Shown here in pieces: positions 25,538 through 34,864 of a stretch of DNA of 64,000 nucleotides. Position 1 is the stretch's first letter. Every line of letters starts with the position of its first letter. The notes under the pieces are model-generated. The model had not been told where the DNA came from and made no database searches. It was given only the letters and a program-made list of their open reading frames with translations. The translations under genes and the position numbers were made by a program. The DNA is from Vagococcus fluvialis bH819 (GTDB lineage: Bacteria; Bacillota; Bacilli; Lactobacillales; Vagococcaceae), in assembly GCF_900163795.1 (NCBI RefSeq), contig NZ_FWFD01000003.1, positions 186,001-250,000 on the forward strand. Direction: 5' to 3'.

Positions 25538-27043
25538 TTATTTCAAAGAGTTATCTTGTGTAATTGTTCTTAGCTTTCTTTCTATCTCTACAAAATCTCT
25601 TTGATTAAAAGGAAAATCAAATAAATGAACCTTGTGTGAAAAGCGTAATTCTTCTTCCAACATATTAGGTATATTGGTTAAAACTAAATCTGAGCTCTCA
25701 GCTTCTTCTTTCGTAACAAACTGAACATTAAAATCGTATTTAAATCGATTGGTAATTTGATCACGAATATTATTTTTTACAAAATAAGGTAAATCAGAAT
25801 CAAGAAAAATACTGATTTTTGGCTCATAGTAAGTCAGTGGTTTGATAGAAGAAAATAACTGGACATATTTTTGAAGTAAAAAATCTTCTTGTAAAAATAA
25901 TCTTTCTTGTGTCGTTTGAAATAAATTATTTAGCATTTTTGATAATTCATTTTTTAGATTAGGATAATCCGATTCCATGTCTCTAAAAATTGTATGACCA
26001 TCTATATCTACCTGTACGTTAGAAAATAACTGACAGAATAGATGAGAGCAAAAACTAGTTAAAAAGAAACGTTCTTTCAACTCTGTTGGTATAGAGACAA
26101 TTTCCTTATCAAATTGATTCATAAACGCTTCTGTTGCTTGATACACATTGGAATTCATTTTTTTATGATAGTTAAGCACTCGATTTCTATAATCAAGAGA
26201 TTCATAAAGTTTCGGTTTAAATTGGACTGATAACAAATAAAAATAAAGTTCTGATTCTATATAAACATTATAATCAGCAATAAAAGTATTTAAAACAGGT
26301 AAACCTTCAATTAATTTTGGTAAATTAGCATAATTTTTCCATTCAGGTTCCATCATAATAACATGTTTTTTTCTTAATCTTAAAATATTAACAGCTAACA
26401 TGTACGCCATCTGTTTTCTATGAATGACTGAGAATCCGATGTTCATCTCTTCTGAAAAATGGTCTACTGACACATATACTTTTTCTTGACTAATGAAATC
26501 AAAAGGCCAAACAACGCCCTTAAATATAATCCAACTACAGATATAAATAATTAAACGGATTTGTTTTTCTTCTCCTTCTATGATGAAAGAACTTCGTGAC
26601 AGCGTTAAATTATATTGAGCTAAAAATTCTTTTATTTTTTTTAGTGACCTTCTAGTGGCATTTTCACTGACAAAATTTTCTTGCGAATAATGAGAAATAG
26701 ACTGAAAATCCTCGAAAATAATTAACTTAAAAAGTTTCATCGTCTCATCATTTTCTAGTACATAACTTTTTAACTCCATATAATTACTTCCACTATCAAT
26801 TTCAAGTAAAACACCTTTATATTTTTCATAACTAATAGCAATATGATGATTTCGTTCTTCATTATAAGCATCTATCAATTCTTTTAGAGTATGGATGTAC
26901 CTTTGGACTGTTCGTTCTACGACATTAAGTTCAATGCTTATTTCATTTACACTGTACCATCTATGACTTTCAGAAACTAGATCTAAAATATTCAACATGA
27001 TTTTATTTTGAGTATCTAATAAATTCAAAATGTCTTTTTCCAT
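25538..27043 (-). CDS. Mga-like helix-turn-helix regulator
   Basis: About 501 residues. An N-terminal HTH (YSVNEISIELNVVERTVQRYI) and second HTH region (SENATRRSLKKIKEFL) are followed by a long helical PRD-like region and an EIIB-like C-terminus (KISIFLDSDLPYF, VLTNIPNM). This is the Mga/AtxA-like layout of sugar-PTS-linked regulators. The ATG at 27041-27043 is chosen; GGAGGG lies 12 bases upstream inside the end of the preceding gene. It overlaps no terminator from the ABC exporter, so it may regulate or be cotranscribed with it. Confidence 0.78.
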   Translation of the reverse strand: MEKDILNLLDTQNKIMLNILDLVSESHRWYSVNEISIELNVVERTVQRYIHTLKELIDAYNEERNHHIAISYEKYKGVLLEIDSGSNYMELKSYVLENDETMKLFKLIIFEDFQSISHYSQENFVSENATRRSLKKIKEFLAQYNLTLSRSSFIIEGEEKQIRLIIYICSWIIFKGVVWPFDFISQEKVYVSVDHFSEEMNIGFSVIHRKQMAYMLAVNILRLRKKHVIMMEPEWKNYANLPKLIEGLPVLNTFIADYNVYIESELYFYLLSVQFKPKLYESLDYRNRVLNYHKKMNSNVYQATEAFMNQFDKEIVSIPTELKERFFLTSFCSHLFCQLFSNVQVDIDGHTIFRDMESDYPNLKNELSKMLNNLFQTTQERLFLQEDFLLQKYVQLFSSIKPLTYYEPKISIFLDSDLPYFVKNNIRDQITNRFKYDFNVQFVTKEEAESSDLVLTNIPNMLEEELRFSHKVHLFDFPFNQRDFVEIERKLRTITQDNSLK

Positions 27044-27051
27044 CGCTTTTT

Positions 27052-28638
27052 CTATCCCTCCATTTTTCTCCAAAATACTTTTTTCATTCTTAATTGATAT
27101 AAAGTAATTAAAAGAGTTATTATTCCCAACACTATTATATTAAGGAGTAACGTATTCTCGATTGTTCTTGTGATGGTATAAAGAAAAAATATAACAATAC
27201 TACCTATAAACATTGTACCAAACATGATTCCCATTATTCTAAATGCGCCTGACCCTCGATTAAAAAGTTGGTTAATATTTGTCCAATTGAGTGTCAAATG
27301 TCGCCAATCATCCTTAATAAAATGAGAAGTACCTGCTAAACATCCTAGTAGAGCACCGAAAACAAGAGCTATTATTAAAATAATTGGTAATTTCAATACT
27401 AGTCCACCAATCGACATAATCAATAAAATTGAAATAAATTGTAAAAAGAAAGCAAAATAGTATTTCATTTTTAAGTATTCTTTAAATGAAATTGGTAAAG
27501 ACTTGATAAACATTAAATTATCTTGATCTAAAGAAATAATTACACTCGCCAATGAATTAATGCTAAGTGTCATCATAGCAAAAATAATCCCCACAACAAA
27601 AAATAGAGAAAAATATTGTGTTCCTAATCTTTGTAAAAACTCAGTACCATTTGCTAGAAATGGGAAAATAATAATAATTGGAAAAATAAATAATCCTGAT
27701 AGTATTTGTAACTGTAACGTTGGATTTTTAATTAAACTAAAATGATAAGAAATCAACTGTCTTCTTAAAGAATTATACGTTGTTTTTTTCTTTTTCTGGC
27801 TAGTAGTATTCACTTGGTTACGAATTTTAGGTAATGTCTTTTCTTTAATCAATAGGCCTAATAATACAACCAAAGCAACAATAATTAAAAAAGCTAAGAG
27901 CGCATCCAATGAAAAAGGTTCATTTATTAATTGATGAAATGGCTTCAAAATAGTAATGACTTTTTGATCTTTTAACTGACTCATTTCACTTATATTAGTT
28001 TGTTGCTTATTCATATATAAAATTCCGACTAACATTCCGACTGTTGGAATAAACATCAGTAAAGTTGTAAATGTTGTTTTAAAACGTTGAAATATTTTTG
28101 TCTGGATTAAAAGTGACACAAAATAAGTGACAAGTTCTAAATAAAGGATAAAAAATAAAACGAACAAAATTAAACTAAATGGTAACATTAAAATTAAAGA
28201 AATTGAACTTCTAATGGCAGTTAAAATAAATAATGCTAATATCGGTAACATAAACGGAATCATAAAGAAACCCACCGATAAAAATTTAGCTAAAAAGACA
28301 CTTCTTTCTGAAAACGGTAAGGGTAGATAATCTTCTACATCTTTGCTATCAAAGTAAACATTGTAAACAATAAAAATGCCTTGAGAAAAACCTAGAATAC
28401 TAAATATCCCTAAATAGTAAGTAAAATATCCAGGAAATTGACTAAAATCAATCATGAACATGCTCATACCATAAATAAAGGTAAAAACAAAACTCAGCAT
28501 CACTTGTTGAATGACGATGCTCTTAAATATCTCATTTCCTTGTTTTCCTTTTTTTCTAAGTTGTGCGGAAACCTGAGGATTAGCATACAATAAATTCACT
28601 TTAAATAAAGCAAGTAATTGTTTTTTAAAGAGTGTCAT
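27052..28638 (-). CDS. ABC exporter permease
   Basis: 528 residues with about twelve hydrophobic segments. A cytoplasmic N-terminus (QLLALFKVNLLYANPQVSAQLRKKG) and a DVEDYLPLPFSERSVFLAK loop are typical of large putative bacitracin/bacteriocin-type or EcsB-like export permeases. The substrate is unknown. Its start overlaps the ATPase gene by 14 bases, indicating translational coupling. Confidence 0.82.
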   Translation of the reverse strand: MTLFKKQLLALFKVNLLYANPQVSAQLRKKGKQGNEIFKSIVIQQVMLSFVFTFIYGMSMFMIDFSQFPGYFTYYLGIFSILGFSQGIFIVYNVYFDSKDVEDYLPLPFSERSVFLAKFLSVGFFMIPFMLPILALFILTAIRSSISLILMLPFSLILFVLFFILYLELVTYFVSLLIQTKIFQRFKTTFTTLLMFIPTVGMLVGILYMNKQQTNISEMSQLKDQKVITILKPFHQLINEPFSLDALLAFLIIVALVVLLGLLIKEKTLPKIRNQVNTTSQKKKKTTYNSLRRQLISYHFSLIKNPTLQLQILSGLFIFPIIIIFPFLANGTEFLQRLGTQYFSLFFVVGIIFAMMTLSINSLASVIISLDQDNLMFIKSLPISFKEYLKMKYYFAFFLQFISILLIMSIGGLVLKLPIILIIALVFGALLGCLAGTSHFIKDDWRHLTLNWTNINQLFNRGSGAFRIMGIMFGTMFIGSIVIFFLYTITRTIENTLLLNIIVLGIITLLITLYQLRMKKVFWRKMEG

Positions 28639-29380
28639 GTGTGATCAACTCCCTCTCATCTTGTTTTCTTCCAGCCATTTCTAAATAAATTGTTTCCAAT
28701 GATGTATCTGGATGTTCTTTTAACAAGTCACTTACAGAACCATTATAAATTAGTTCACCTTTCTTCAAGATGGCTAATTCATCACACAACTGTTCTGCAG
28801 TGTCTAAATTATGAGTAGAAAAAATAACCGTTTTCCCTTTGTCCGCATGTTCTCTCATCAATTGTTTCAAATCAAAAGCTGCTTGTGGATCTAATCCTTG
28901 CATCGGTTCATCTAAAATCCAAATATCTGGATTAGATAATAATGCTCCTATCACAATAACTTTCTGTCTCATTCCGTGAGAAAAGCTATCAATTTCATTA
29001 TTAACTTGTTGTCTAATCTCAAATAAACTGGCTAATTTATTAATTTGTTGATTTTTTTCTTCTTCTGTTAAATCAAATGCAGCTGCAACCAAATTCCAAT
29101 ACTCCATTGCCGTTAGCTGCAAAAAGATATTAGGCGTATCTGGAACATAGCCAATTCTTTTTTTTATTTCTAATCGATGTTCTTTTAAGGACTTCCCATC
29201 GACCATAATTTCTCCAGATGTTGGCGTAATAATACTTACTAAGCTTTTAATAGTTGTCGATTTACCTGCTCCATTATGACCTAAAAAACCGAATATTTTT
29301 CCCTCTGGTATTGTCAATGTTAAATTTTTCAGTGCTTCTTTTGTTCCATATTTTTTTTGAACATTTTCTAGTATAATCAT
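28625..29380 (-). CDS. ABC exporter ATP-binding protein
   Basis: 251 residues with Walker A GHNGAGKST, Q-loop SIITPTSGEI, signature SFSHGMRQK, Walker B IWILDEPMQGLDPQA and switch STHNLD. It pairs with the downstream membrane protein as a two-gene exporter. The start at 29378-29380 (MIILENVQKKYG) is preferred because GGGG lies nine bases upstream; the in-frame ATG at 29393-29395 has no site. Confidence 0.9.
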   Translation of the reverse strand: MIILENVQKKYGTKEALKNLTLTIPEGKIFGFLGHNGAGKSTTIKSLVSIITPTSGEIMVDGKSLKEHRLEIKKRIGYVPDTPNIFLQLTAMEYWNLVAAAFDLTEEEKNQQINKLASLFEIRQQVNNEIDSFSHGMRQKVIVIGALLSNPDIWILDEPMQGLDPQAAFDLKQLMREHADKGKTVIFSTHNLDTAEQLCDELAILKKGELIYNGSVSDLLKEHPDTSLETIYLEMAGRKQDERELITHDTL

Positions 29381-29464
29381 CTTAAACAACCCCATTTTTT
29401 AAAATTATTTACTTAATATTATACACTTTCTTGATTGAAAATGACATTTGTTATCAATTAAAAC

Positions 29465-29495
29465 AAAAAAGAGGCTGACCACGATGTCAACCACT
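29465..29495 (-). terminator. Terminator of the trans-sulfuration gene
   Basis: On the minus strand GGTTGAC pairs with GTCAGCC (one wobble), followed by TCTTTTTTG. Confidence 0.62.
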
Positions 29496-29548
29496 TATTT
29501 ATTATACGAATAATTTTTAATAGCCAGATGATTTTACGTCTGCTCCAA

Positions 29549-29574
29549 AGGCAACTAGAGGCAACTAGAGGCAA
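29549..29574. repeat. Short tandem repeat (10-base unit)
   Basis: The unit AGGCAACTAG occurs two and a half times in a row between the exporter ATPase and the trans-sulfuration gene. No function is evident. Confidence 0.8.
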
Positions 29575-29602
29575 AATAATTTTTGATTCACCCTATTTGG
29601 GA

Positions 29603-30742
29603 TTACAAATAGCTTAACGCTTCTTTAATATCCTCTAATAAATCCTCTGTGTCTTCGATACCACAAGATAAACGTAGTAAACCAGGAGTAACTCCTTGTT
29701 TTAATCTTTCTTCTTCAGAAATACAGGCGTGAGACATCGTACGTGGGTAAGAGACGATTGACTCTACTCCTCCTAAACTCACAGCAATAATCGGCAAGTT
29801 CAAATGTTGAGTAAAGGTATGGACATTCTCCTCACTCCCAAGCTCAAATGAAAGAACCGCACCACCATTTTTAGCCTGTTCACAGTGAATAGAATATCCT
29901 TCATGTTGCTTAAGTCCTGGATAAAAAACTTTTTCAACTTTTGAATGATTTTCTAAAAATTCTGCAATAATTTGGGCATTCTGACAACTTTTTTCCATGC
30001 GAATTCCCATTGTTTTCATTCCTCTTAAGACTAACCAAGCATCTTCCACACCAAGAATAGCACCAAAAGATTTTTGATAAATACGTAATTGTTCTGCCAT
30101 TTTATCATCATTCAAAACAACTAAACCAGCTAAAACATCGCTATGACCGTTTAAAAATTTAGTGGCACTTTCAATCACAATATCGACACCTAATTCTAAT
30201 GGTTTTTGGTAGAGTGGTGTCATAAAAGTGTTATCCATAATGGTTACTAAGTTATGTTTTTTAGCTAAAGCAACTAAAGCTTTAATATCTGAAATTGTTA
30301 ATAACGGATTAGAAGGTGTTTCTAGATATAACACTCTTGTATTAGGTTGAATTGCTTGTTCGACATCACTTATATTACTGTAATCAACGAATGAGGAAGT
30401 AATATGAAAACTTGGTAAAATATCTTTTACAAATTGACACGTTCCGCCATAAACTTCTTTTGGTACAATAATATGATTTTCAGCATCCATCATCATTAGA
30501 ACAGTCGAAATTGCTGACATACCTGATGAAAAAGCAAAACCATGTTTACCGCCTTCTAACACGGCTATTCCCTCTTCTAAAGCAGAAACAGTTGGATTAC
30601 CAAATCTGGTATAACTATACGCTTGTTTTTCAAAAACATCTGATTGATTAAATGTTGATGTTTGGTATTTAGGAATTGACGCTGCCCCTGTAAAACTATC
30701 TACAACTGGATAACCGTGTATTAATTTTGTATTGTCTTTCAT
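29603..30742 (-). CDS. PLP-dependent trans-sulfuration enzyme (MetC/MetB family)
   Basis: 379 residues of the Cys/Met-metabolism PLP family: YSYTRFGNPT, FSSGMSAI, DNTFMTP and the PLP lysine K195 in ESATKFLNGHSDVLAG, ending LRLSCGIEDTEDL. The family covers cystathionine beta- and gamma-lyases, gamma-synthases and methionine gamma-lyases; I cannot separate these safely, though the size and motif set suit a cystathionine lyase. It is monocistronic. No T-box or S-box was found in the roughly 160 bases upstream. Confidence 0.85.
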   Translation of the reverse strand: MKDNTKLIHGYPVVDSFTGAASIPKYQTSTFNQSDVFEKQAYSYTRFGNPTVSALEEGIAVLEGGKHGFAFSSGMSAISTVLMMMDAENHIIVPKEVYGGTCQFVKDILPSFHITSSFVDYSNISDVEQAIQPNTRVLYLETPSNPLLTISDIKALVALAKKHNLVTIMDNTFMTPLYQKPLELGVDIVIESATKFLNGHSDVLAGLVVLNDDKMAEQLRIYQKSFGAILGVEDAWLVLRGMKTMGIRMEKSCQNAQIIAEFLENHSKVEKVFYPGLKQHEGYSIHCEQAKNGGAVLSFELGSEENVHTFTQHLNLPIIAVSLGGVESIVSYPRTMSHACISEEERLKQGVTPGLLRLSCGIEDTEDLLEDIKEALSYL

Positions 30743-30904
30743 ATATAGTTCCTCCTATATCAACTCTCATACCCTAATCATACACTTAGAATAAAGCGTT
30801 AACAACACTTATTTATTAAGATTAATAAGCAAATGATAGCTCCATGAGTGACTAAATAATTACATGTGATTAATCTTAGATAATACTCATATCTTTTTAA
30901 GATA

Positions 30905-30942
30905 CAAAAAAAAGAGACCAAAGTCGGCCTCTTTTTTTTTAT
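30905..30942. terminator. Terminator of oleate hydratase gene
   Basis: AAAAAGAGACC pairs with GGCCTCTTTTT (one mismatch) with flanking A- and T-runs. Confidence 0.78.
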
Positions 30943-30943
30943 T

Positions 30944-32737
30944 TTATAAAATTCCAAATTCTTCTAAAATAGCTTCTATTTCAGTATTCTTCATTTTCTT
31001 CATTAATTTATGCTTAGTCAAGGCAGGCATTTTAATATCGGGTTTTTCACCATCTAATAAACTCAAGCCACCAAACAATAGATAACGAATATCATATCTT
31101 GAATTAAAGACCTCTGGTACACCTTTTTCAACACCTGTTAAAACATAAACTGCTTCCATTGCAGTCCGTCCAGAATACTCAATTGTAAAGACTGTGTCAC
31201 GTCCTGGTTTATCTAATGTTTCTGCAAATTGTCCTAAGAAAGCAAAGTTAACGGCTTTACTTGGTACTACAAATGGGCGATCTCCTTGTTCTCTAGGCAT
31301 AAATTGAGATGTGATGTACGGCATCATCACTGGTACTGCTGTACATGTTTCAGCTAGTTCATCAATCTCACCAATTGGCACACCAATGTGATATAACCAT
31401 TCTTTTGTGATATCTTTTCCTGTACAATCTCTCATTGTTTTTTTAATATAATCCCCTTCAACGTCTGAGAATAAACCATACACCCATACAATGACATCTT
31501 CTTTAGGTTGACCAATGTATTGTTCTTGACGATTAATGGTCCAACTAAGTAACCAAGACGAATCTTTGGCAGTGACAATACCACCAGTTACTGTTTTTCC
31601 ACCATATGGAGAACGTTTAGTTATTTTTTCGATATATTTTGGAACACGGTCATTGTGACATGTTACCGTACAAGATTCCCAGTTAGATTGTTCTACATCA
31701 AAATTGAATTTTTCTGGTTTTCCAAATTCTTCTGATTGTTCGGCGATATTTTGCCATAAGTTCCAACAACCCATTAATTCACGATTAAATGGTGCTGGTG
31801 TATTATCATCTCCATAACCAGAAGCTTCAGTGATTGAACCATTTGTAATAAATACTAAATCTTTTTCAGTTAGATTAATTGAAGCATCTTCACCTTCTGA
31901 ATTTGTTGCCACAATTTTTTTAGCTACTTTGTGTTGGTCGTTAATTTCAAAAATCACATTATCTACAGTAATACCATACTCAAATTTTGCTCCGTGATCT
32001 TCTAAATATTTCACCATTGGTAAGACGAATGAAGTATATTGATCATGTTTAGAGAATTGTAGTGCTGATAAATCAGGTAGACCGTCCACATGATGGATGA
32101 AACGGTTCATATACAATTTCATTTCTAAAGCACTATGCCAATTTTCAAATGCGAACATTGTTTGCCAATATAACCAAAAATCACTGGCGATTAATTCCTT
32201 AGAAAAAATGTCTTCAATTGTTTTATTTTCTAGTACTTCATCTCTCATCATCACAAAATCAGCTAATTCTTTAGCTAAATCTTGTCCTAAATTAAATTTA
32301 GCATTATCATATCTTTCACCACGATTTTCAGTTACACGGCAATTACTATAATTAGGATCATCAAAATTAGTATAATAAAAATGATCTAAAACACTCATAT
32401 TAGGGTCTTCTGTTGATGGTAAAGAACTGAATAAACTCCAAAGAACCTCAAAATGATGTCCCATTTCACGTCCACCACGAGCAACATAGCCTGCATTTTG
32501 GCGAATATCACCATCTAATGAACCACCAGCTATCTCTAATTGTTCTAAAAAGGTAATTTTACTACCTTCCATATGTGCATCTCTTATTAAAAAGCAACCT
32601 GCTGCTAATGAACCAATCCCTGTTCCGATTAGGAAAGCTTGTTTTTCTTCGATGCCTTCTGGTTTTCTAGCATTAACCAAAGCATGATAACTTCCATTTG
32701 TTAAAGTTAAACGTGGATCGTATGTTTTTAATTCCAT
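30944..32737 (-). CDS. ohyA: Oleate hydratase (FAD)
   Basis: 597 residues of the OhyA family. The FAD-binding segment is FLIGTGIGSLAAGCFLIRDAHM with EIAGGSLDG after it. Conserved RGGREMGHHFEVLWSLF, PFNRELMGCWNLW and a TCTAVPVMMPYITSQFMPREQGDRP block follow. It hydrates oleic acid to 10-hydroxystearate, detoxifying unsaturated fatty acids at the membrane. It has its own region downstream of a terminator that follows a TetR gene, its likely regulator. Confidence 0.95.
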   Translation of the reverse strand: MELKTYDPRLTLTNGSYHALVNARKPEGIEEKQAFLIGTGIGSLAAGCFLIRDAHMEGSKITFLEQLEIAGGSLDGDIRQNAGYVARGGREMGHHFEVLWSLFSSLPSTEDPNMSVLDHFYYTNFDDPNYSNCRVTENRGERYDNAKFNLGQDLAKELADFVMMRDEVLENKTIEDIFSKELIASDFWLYWQTMFAFENWHSALEMKLYMNRFIHHVDGLPDLSALQFSKHDQYTSFVLPMVKYLEDHGAKFEYGITVDNVIFEINDQHKVAKKIVATNSEGEDASINLTEKDLVFITNGSITEASGYGDDNTPAPFNRELMGCWNLWQNIAEQSEEFGKPEKFNFDVEQSNWESCTVTCHNDRVPKYIEKITKRSPYGGKTVTGGIVTAKDSSWLLSWTINRQEQYIGQPKEDVIVWVYGLFSDVEGDYIKKTMRDCTGKDITKEWLYHIGVPIGEIDELAETCTAVPVMMPYITSQFMPREQGDRPFVVPSKAVNFAFLGQFAETLDKPGRDTVFTIEYSGRTAMEAVYVLTGVEKGVPEVFNSRYDIRYLLFGGLSLLDGEKPDIKMPALTKHKLMKKMKNTEIEAILEEFGIL

Positions 32738-32814
32738 TGTTCATTCCTACTTTCTAAACTTTTCTCTTACAAGAATAAGTATAAATAAAAACAAACATAA
32801 CTTCATTAGACACA

Positions 32815-32850
32815 AAAAAAGAATGCTTGCTTTCCAAACATTCTTTTAAA
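32815..32850 (-). terminator. Terminator between tetR and ohyA
   Basis: On the minus strand AAAAGAATG pairs with CATTCTTTT, followed by further T residues. It separates the TetR transcript from ohyA. Confidence 0.72.
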
Positions 32851-32890
32851 CCTGCTATAAATTTAGGCAACTAGCTCAAAGTGTCAAATT

Positions 32891-33454
32891 TTAATTTTTT
32901 TCAACGGCCCTTTTTAATGATATTTCTATATTGCCATCAAACAAAAAACCGATACGATCAATCACTTCCTCAGGTTCTTCTTTCATACCTGTTTGAAGCC
33001 ACTTAACTACCATTCCAGCCAAAGCACACTGATAAAAGTAGGCAATATAATCTTGATCCTTTTCTGGTGCGTTAATCGAAGCATTCACTCGTTTAACGTA
33101 TTCTGTCATCATGTTACCAGAAATCTCAAAAATAAATTGAATTAACTCTTCTTTTTGCATAGAATCGTATACATGATAAATGGCTTTTTTATTAGCTAAT
33201 GCAAAATCAGTTGCCTTAAGAAAACTATCCTCCCAAGAATTGGATTGATTGAATTCATCAATTACTAATTGAATATTGTCTTTGAATATTTTAGATAGTA
33301 ATTCGTAAATATCTGCATAATAATAATAAAAGGCATTTCGGTTGATTTCACAAGCTAGTGCTAAATCCTTAACAGTTATTCTTTTCAAGGGTTGTTCATT
33401 CAACATTTTAATAAACGTATCGTGTATTAGTTTTTTTGTATATTGCTTTGCCAT
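32891..33454 (-). CDS. TetR/AcrR-family regulator
   Basis: 187 residues with an N-terminal HTH (ITVKDLALACEINRNAFYYYYADIYELL is the DNA-reading region, split here as ITVKDLALACEINRN then AFYYYYADIYELL). The C-terminal helices resemble DhaS-type TetR proteins. It starts only 24 bases after the end of selA with no terminator, so it could be the last gene of the selenium operon. It also lies directly upstream of ohyA, so fatty-acid control of ohyA is equally plausible. Confidence 0.88.
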   Translation of the reverse strand: MAKQYTKKLIHDTFIKMLNEQPLKRITVKDLALACEINRNAFYYYYADIYELLSKIFKDNIQLVIDEFNQSNSWEDSFLKATDFALANKKAIYHVYDSMQKEELIQFIFEISGNMMTEYVKRVNASINAPEKDQDYIAYFYQCALAGMVVKWLQTGMKEEPEEVIDRIGFLFDGNIEISLKRAVEKN

Positions 33455-33478
33455 GAACTCTCCCCTTACTACTATTTA

Positions 33479-34864
33479 TTATAAAATTTCAGCTAATTTT
33501 TTTGTAATCAATTCAATTTCGATTTGTTTTAATGTTCTAACATCAAACCAAACTTGATCGTTTTTCACACGAGTGACAACAGGATAATCACCTGTTCTTA
33601 ATCTATAAGCCAATTGATTAGTAGTTAACGTTGCACTTTTAATACCCACAAGCTCTGTTGGTAGCTGATACTCTGGATACGAACCACCACCAACTTGACT
33701 TTTTTCTGATATCCTGTCGACAATTAAAGGTAAATTCGCTAATTTTAATTCTTTTTCTAAGTGTTTAGCTTCCTCTAGACAAGTCTCATAAGATTTACTA
33801 ATCATTTGTAATGTAGGGATTTCTTTAATAGCATTCTCAGGTTCTAAATAAATGGATAAAGTTGCTTCTAAAGCACTTAAAGTTAACTTGTCCACTCTTA
33901 AAGCTCGTAGTAGTTGGTTTTTTTTCATTGGTTCGATGAACTCTTTTTTACCGATAATGACTCCAACTTGAGGACCACCTAATAATTTATCTCCACTGAA
34001 CATCACCACATCACAACCTTGTTTTAAGCTCTCTTGAATCGTAGGTTCGTAAGGTAATCCAAATGGTTGCATATCAATTAATAAACCACTTCCCAGATCA
34101 TTAATCAAGGGTAAATCATTTTGATGGGCCAACTCAGCTAACGCTTCAATAGATGGCGTTTCAGTAAAACCAATGACTCGGTAGTTACTCGTATGAACTT
34201 TCATAATAGCTCCAGTGTCCTCATTGATTCCTTGTTGATAATCTTTTAAGTGAGTTTTATTCGTTGTCCCTACTTCATGAATCATTCCACCACTCAACTC
34301 AATCACTTCTGGGATTCGAAACGAACCACCAATTTCAACTAGTTCCCCTCTTGAAATCAATACCTCTTTTTCTGGAATAAGCGTACTTAAAGTTAACATC
34401 ACTGCTGCTGCATTATTATTAACAACCACTACATCTTCTGCCCCTGTTAACTTTCTAATCACACCTTCTAGATGCTGATAACGTGATCCTCTTTCACCTG
34501 TTTCTAAATTATACTCTAAATTTGTATATGAAAAAGCTGATTTTTCTAACTGTTCTTTTACTTTTAAACTTAGTAATGAACGACCTAAATTAGTATGAAC
34601 GATCGTTCCAGTAGCATTAATCACTTGTTTTAATGAAAAATCCTTAGTTTGCTCTTGTTGCTCTAGCACCCACCGAATTATTTCTTCTTCAGAAGGTAAA
34701 TCTGAATATTCTTCAGAAAGAAATTTCTCTCTAATTTCTGATATTATTTGTTGGATACACGCCTTTAATCCTTTCGGAGATTCCACGGCTATATCCTTTA
34801 AACTTGGATGTTTTAGTAGCGAGTCAACGGATGGTAATAATGCTAGTTTTTGATAATCAATCAT
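33479..34864 (-). CDS. selA: L-seryl-tRNA(Sec) selenium transferase
   Basis: 461 residues. PLP lysine K293 lies in MFSGDKLLGGPQ; NATGTIVHTNLGRS (83-96) and KVHTSNYRVIGF (222-233) are hallmark SelA segments. It converts Ser-tRNA(Sec) to Sec-tRNA(Sec) with selenophosphate. The ATG overlaps the end of the desulfurase gene by eight bases. It ends the selD-yedF-DUF3343-selB-desulfurase-selA series. Confidence 0.97.
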   Translation of the reverse strand: MIDYQKLALLPSVDSLLKHPSLKDIAVESPKGLKACIQQIISEIREKFLSEEYSDLPSEEEIIRWVLEQQEQTKDFSLKQVINATGTIVHTNLGRSLLSLKVKEQLEKSAFSYTNLEYNLETGERGSRYQHLEGVIRKLTGAEDVVVVNNNAAAVMLTLSTLIPEKEVLISRGELVEIGGSFRIPEVIELSGGMIHEVGTTNKTHLKDYQQGINEDTGAIMKVHTSNYRVIGFTETPSIEALAELAHQNDLPLINDLGSGLLIDMQPFGLPYEPTIQESLKQGCDVVMFSGDKLLGGPQVGVIIGKKEFIEPMKKNQLLRALRVDKLTLSALEATLSIYLEPENAIKEIPTLQMISKSYETCLEEAKHLEKELKLANLPLIVDRISEKSQVGGGSYPEYQLPTELVGIKSATLTTNQLAYRLRTGDYPVVTRVKNDQVWFDVRTLKQIEIELITKKLAEIL

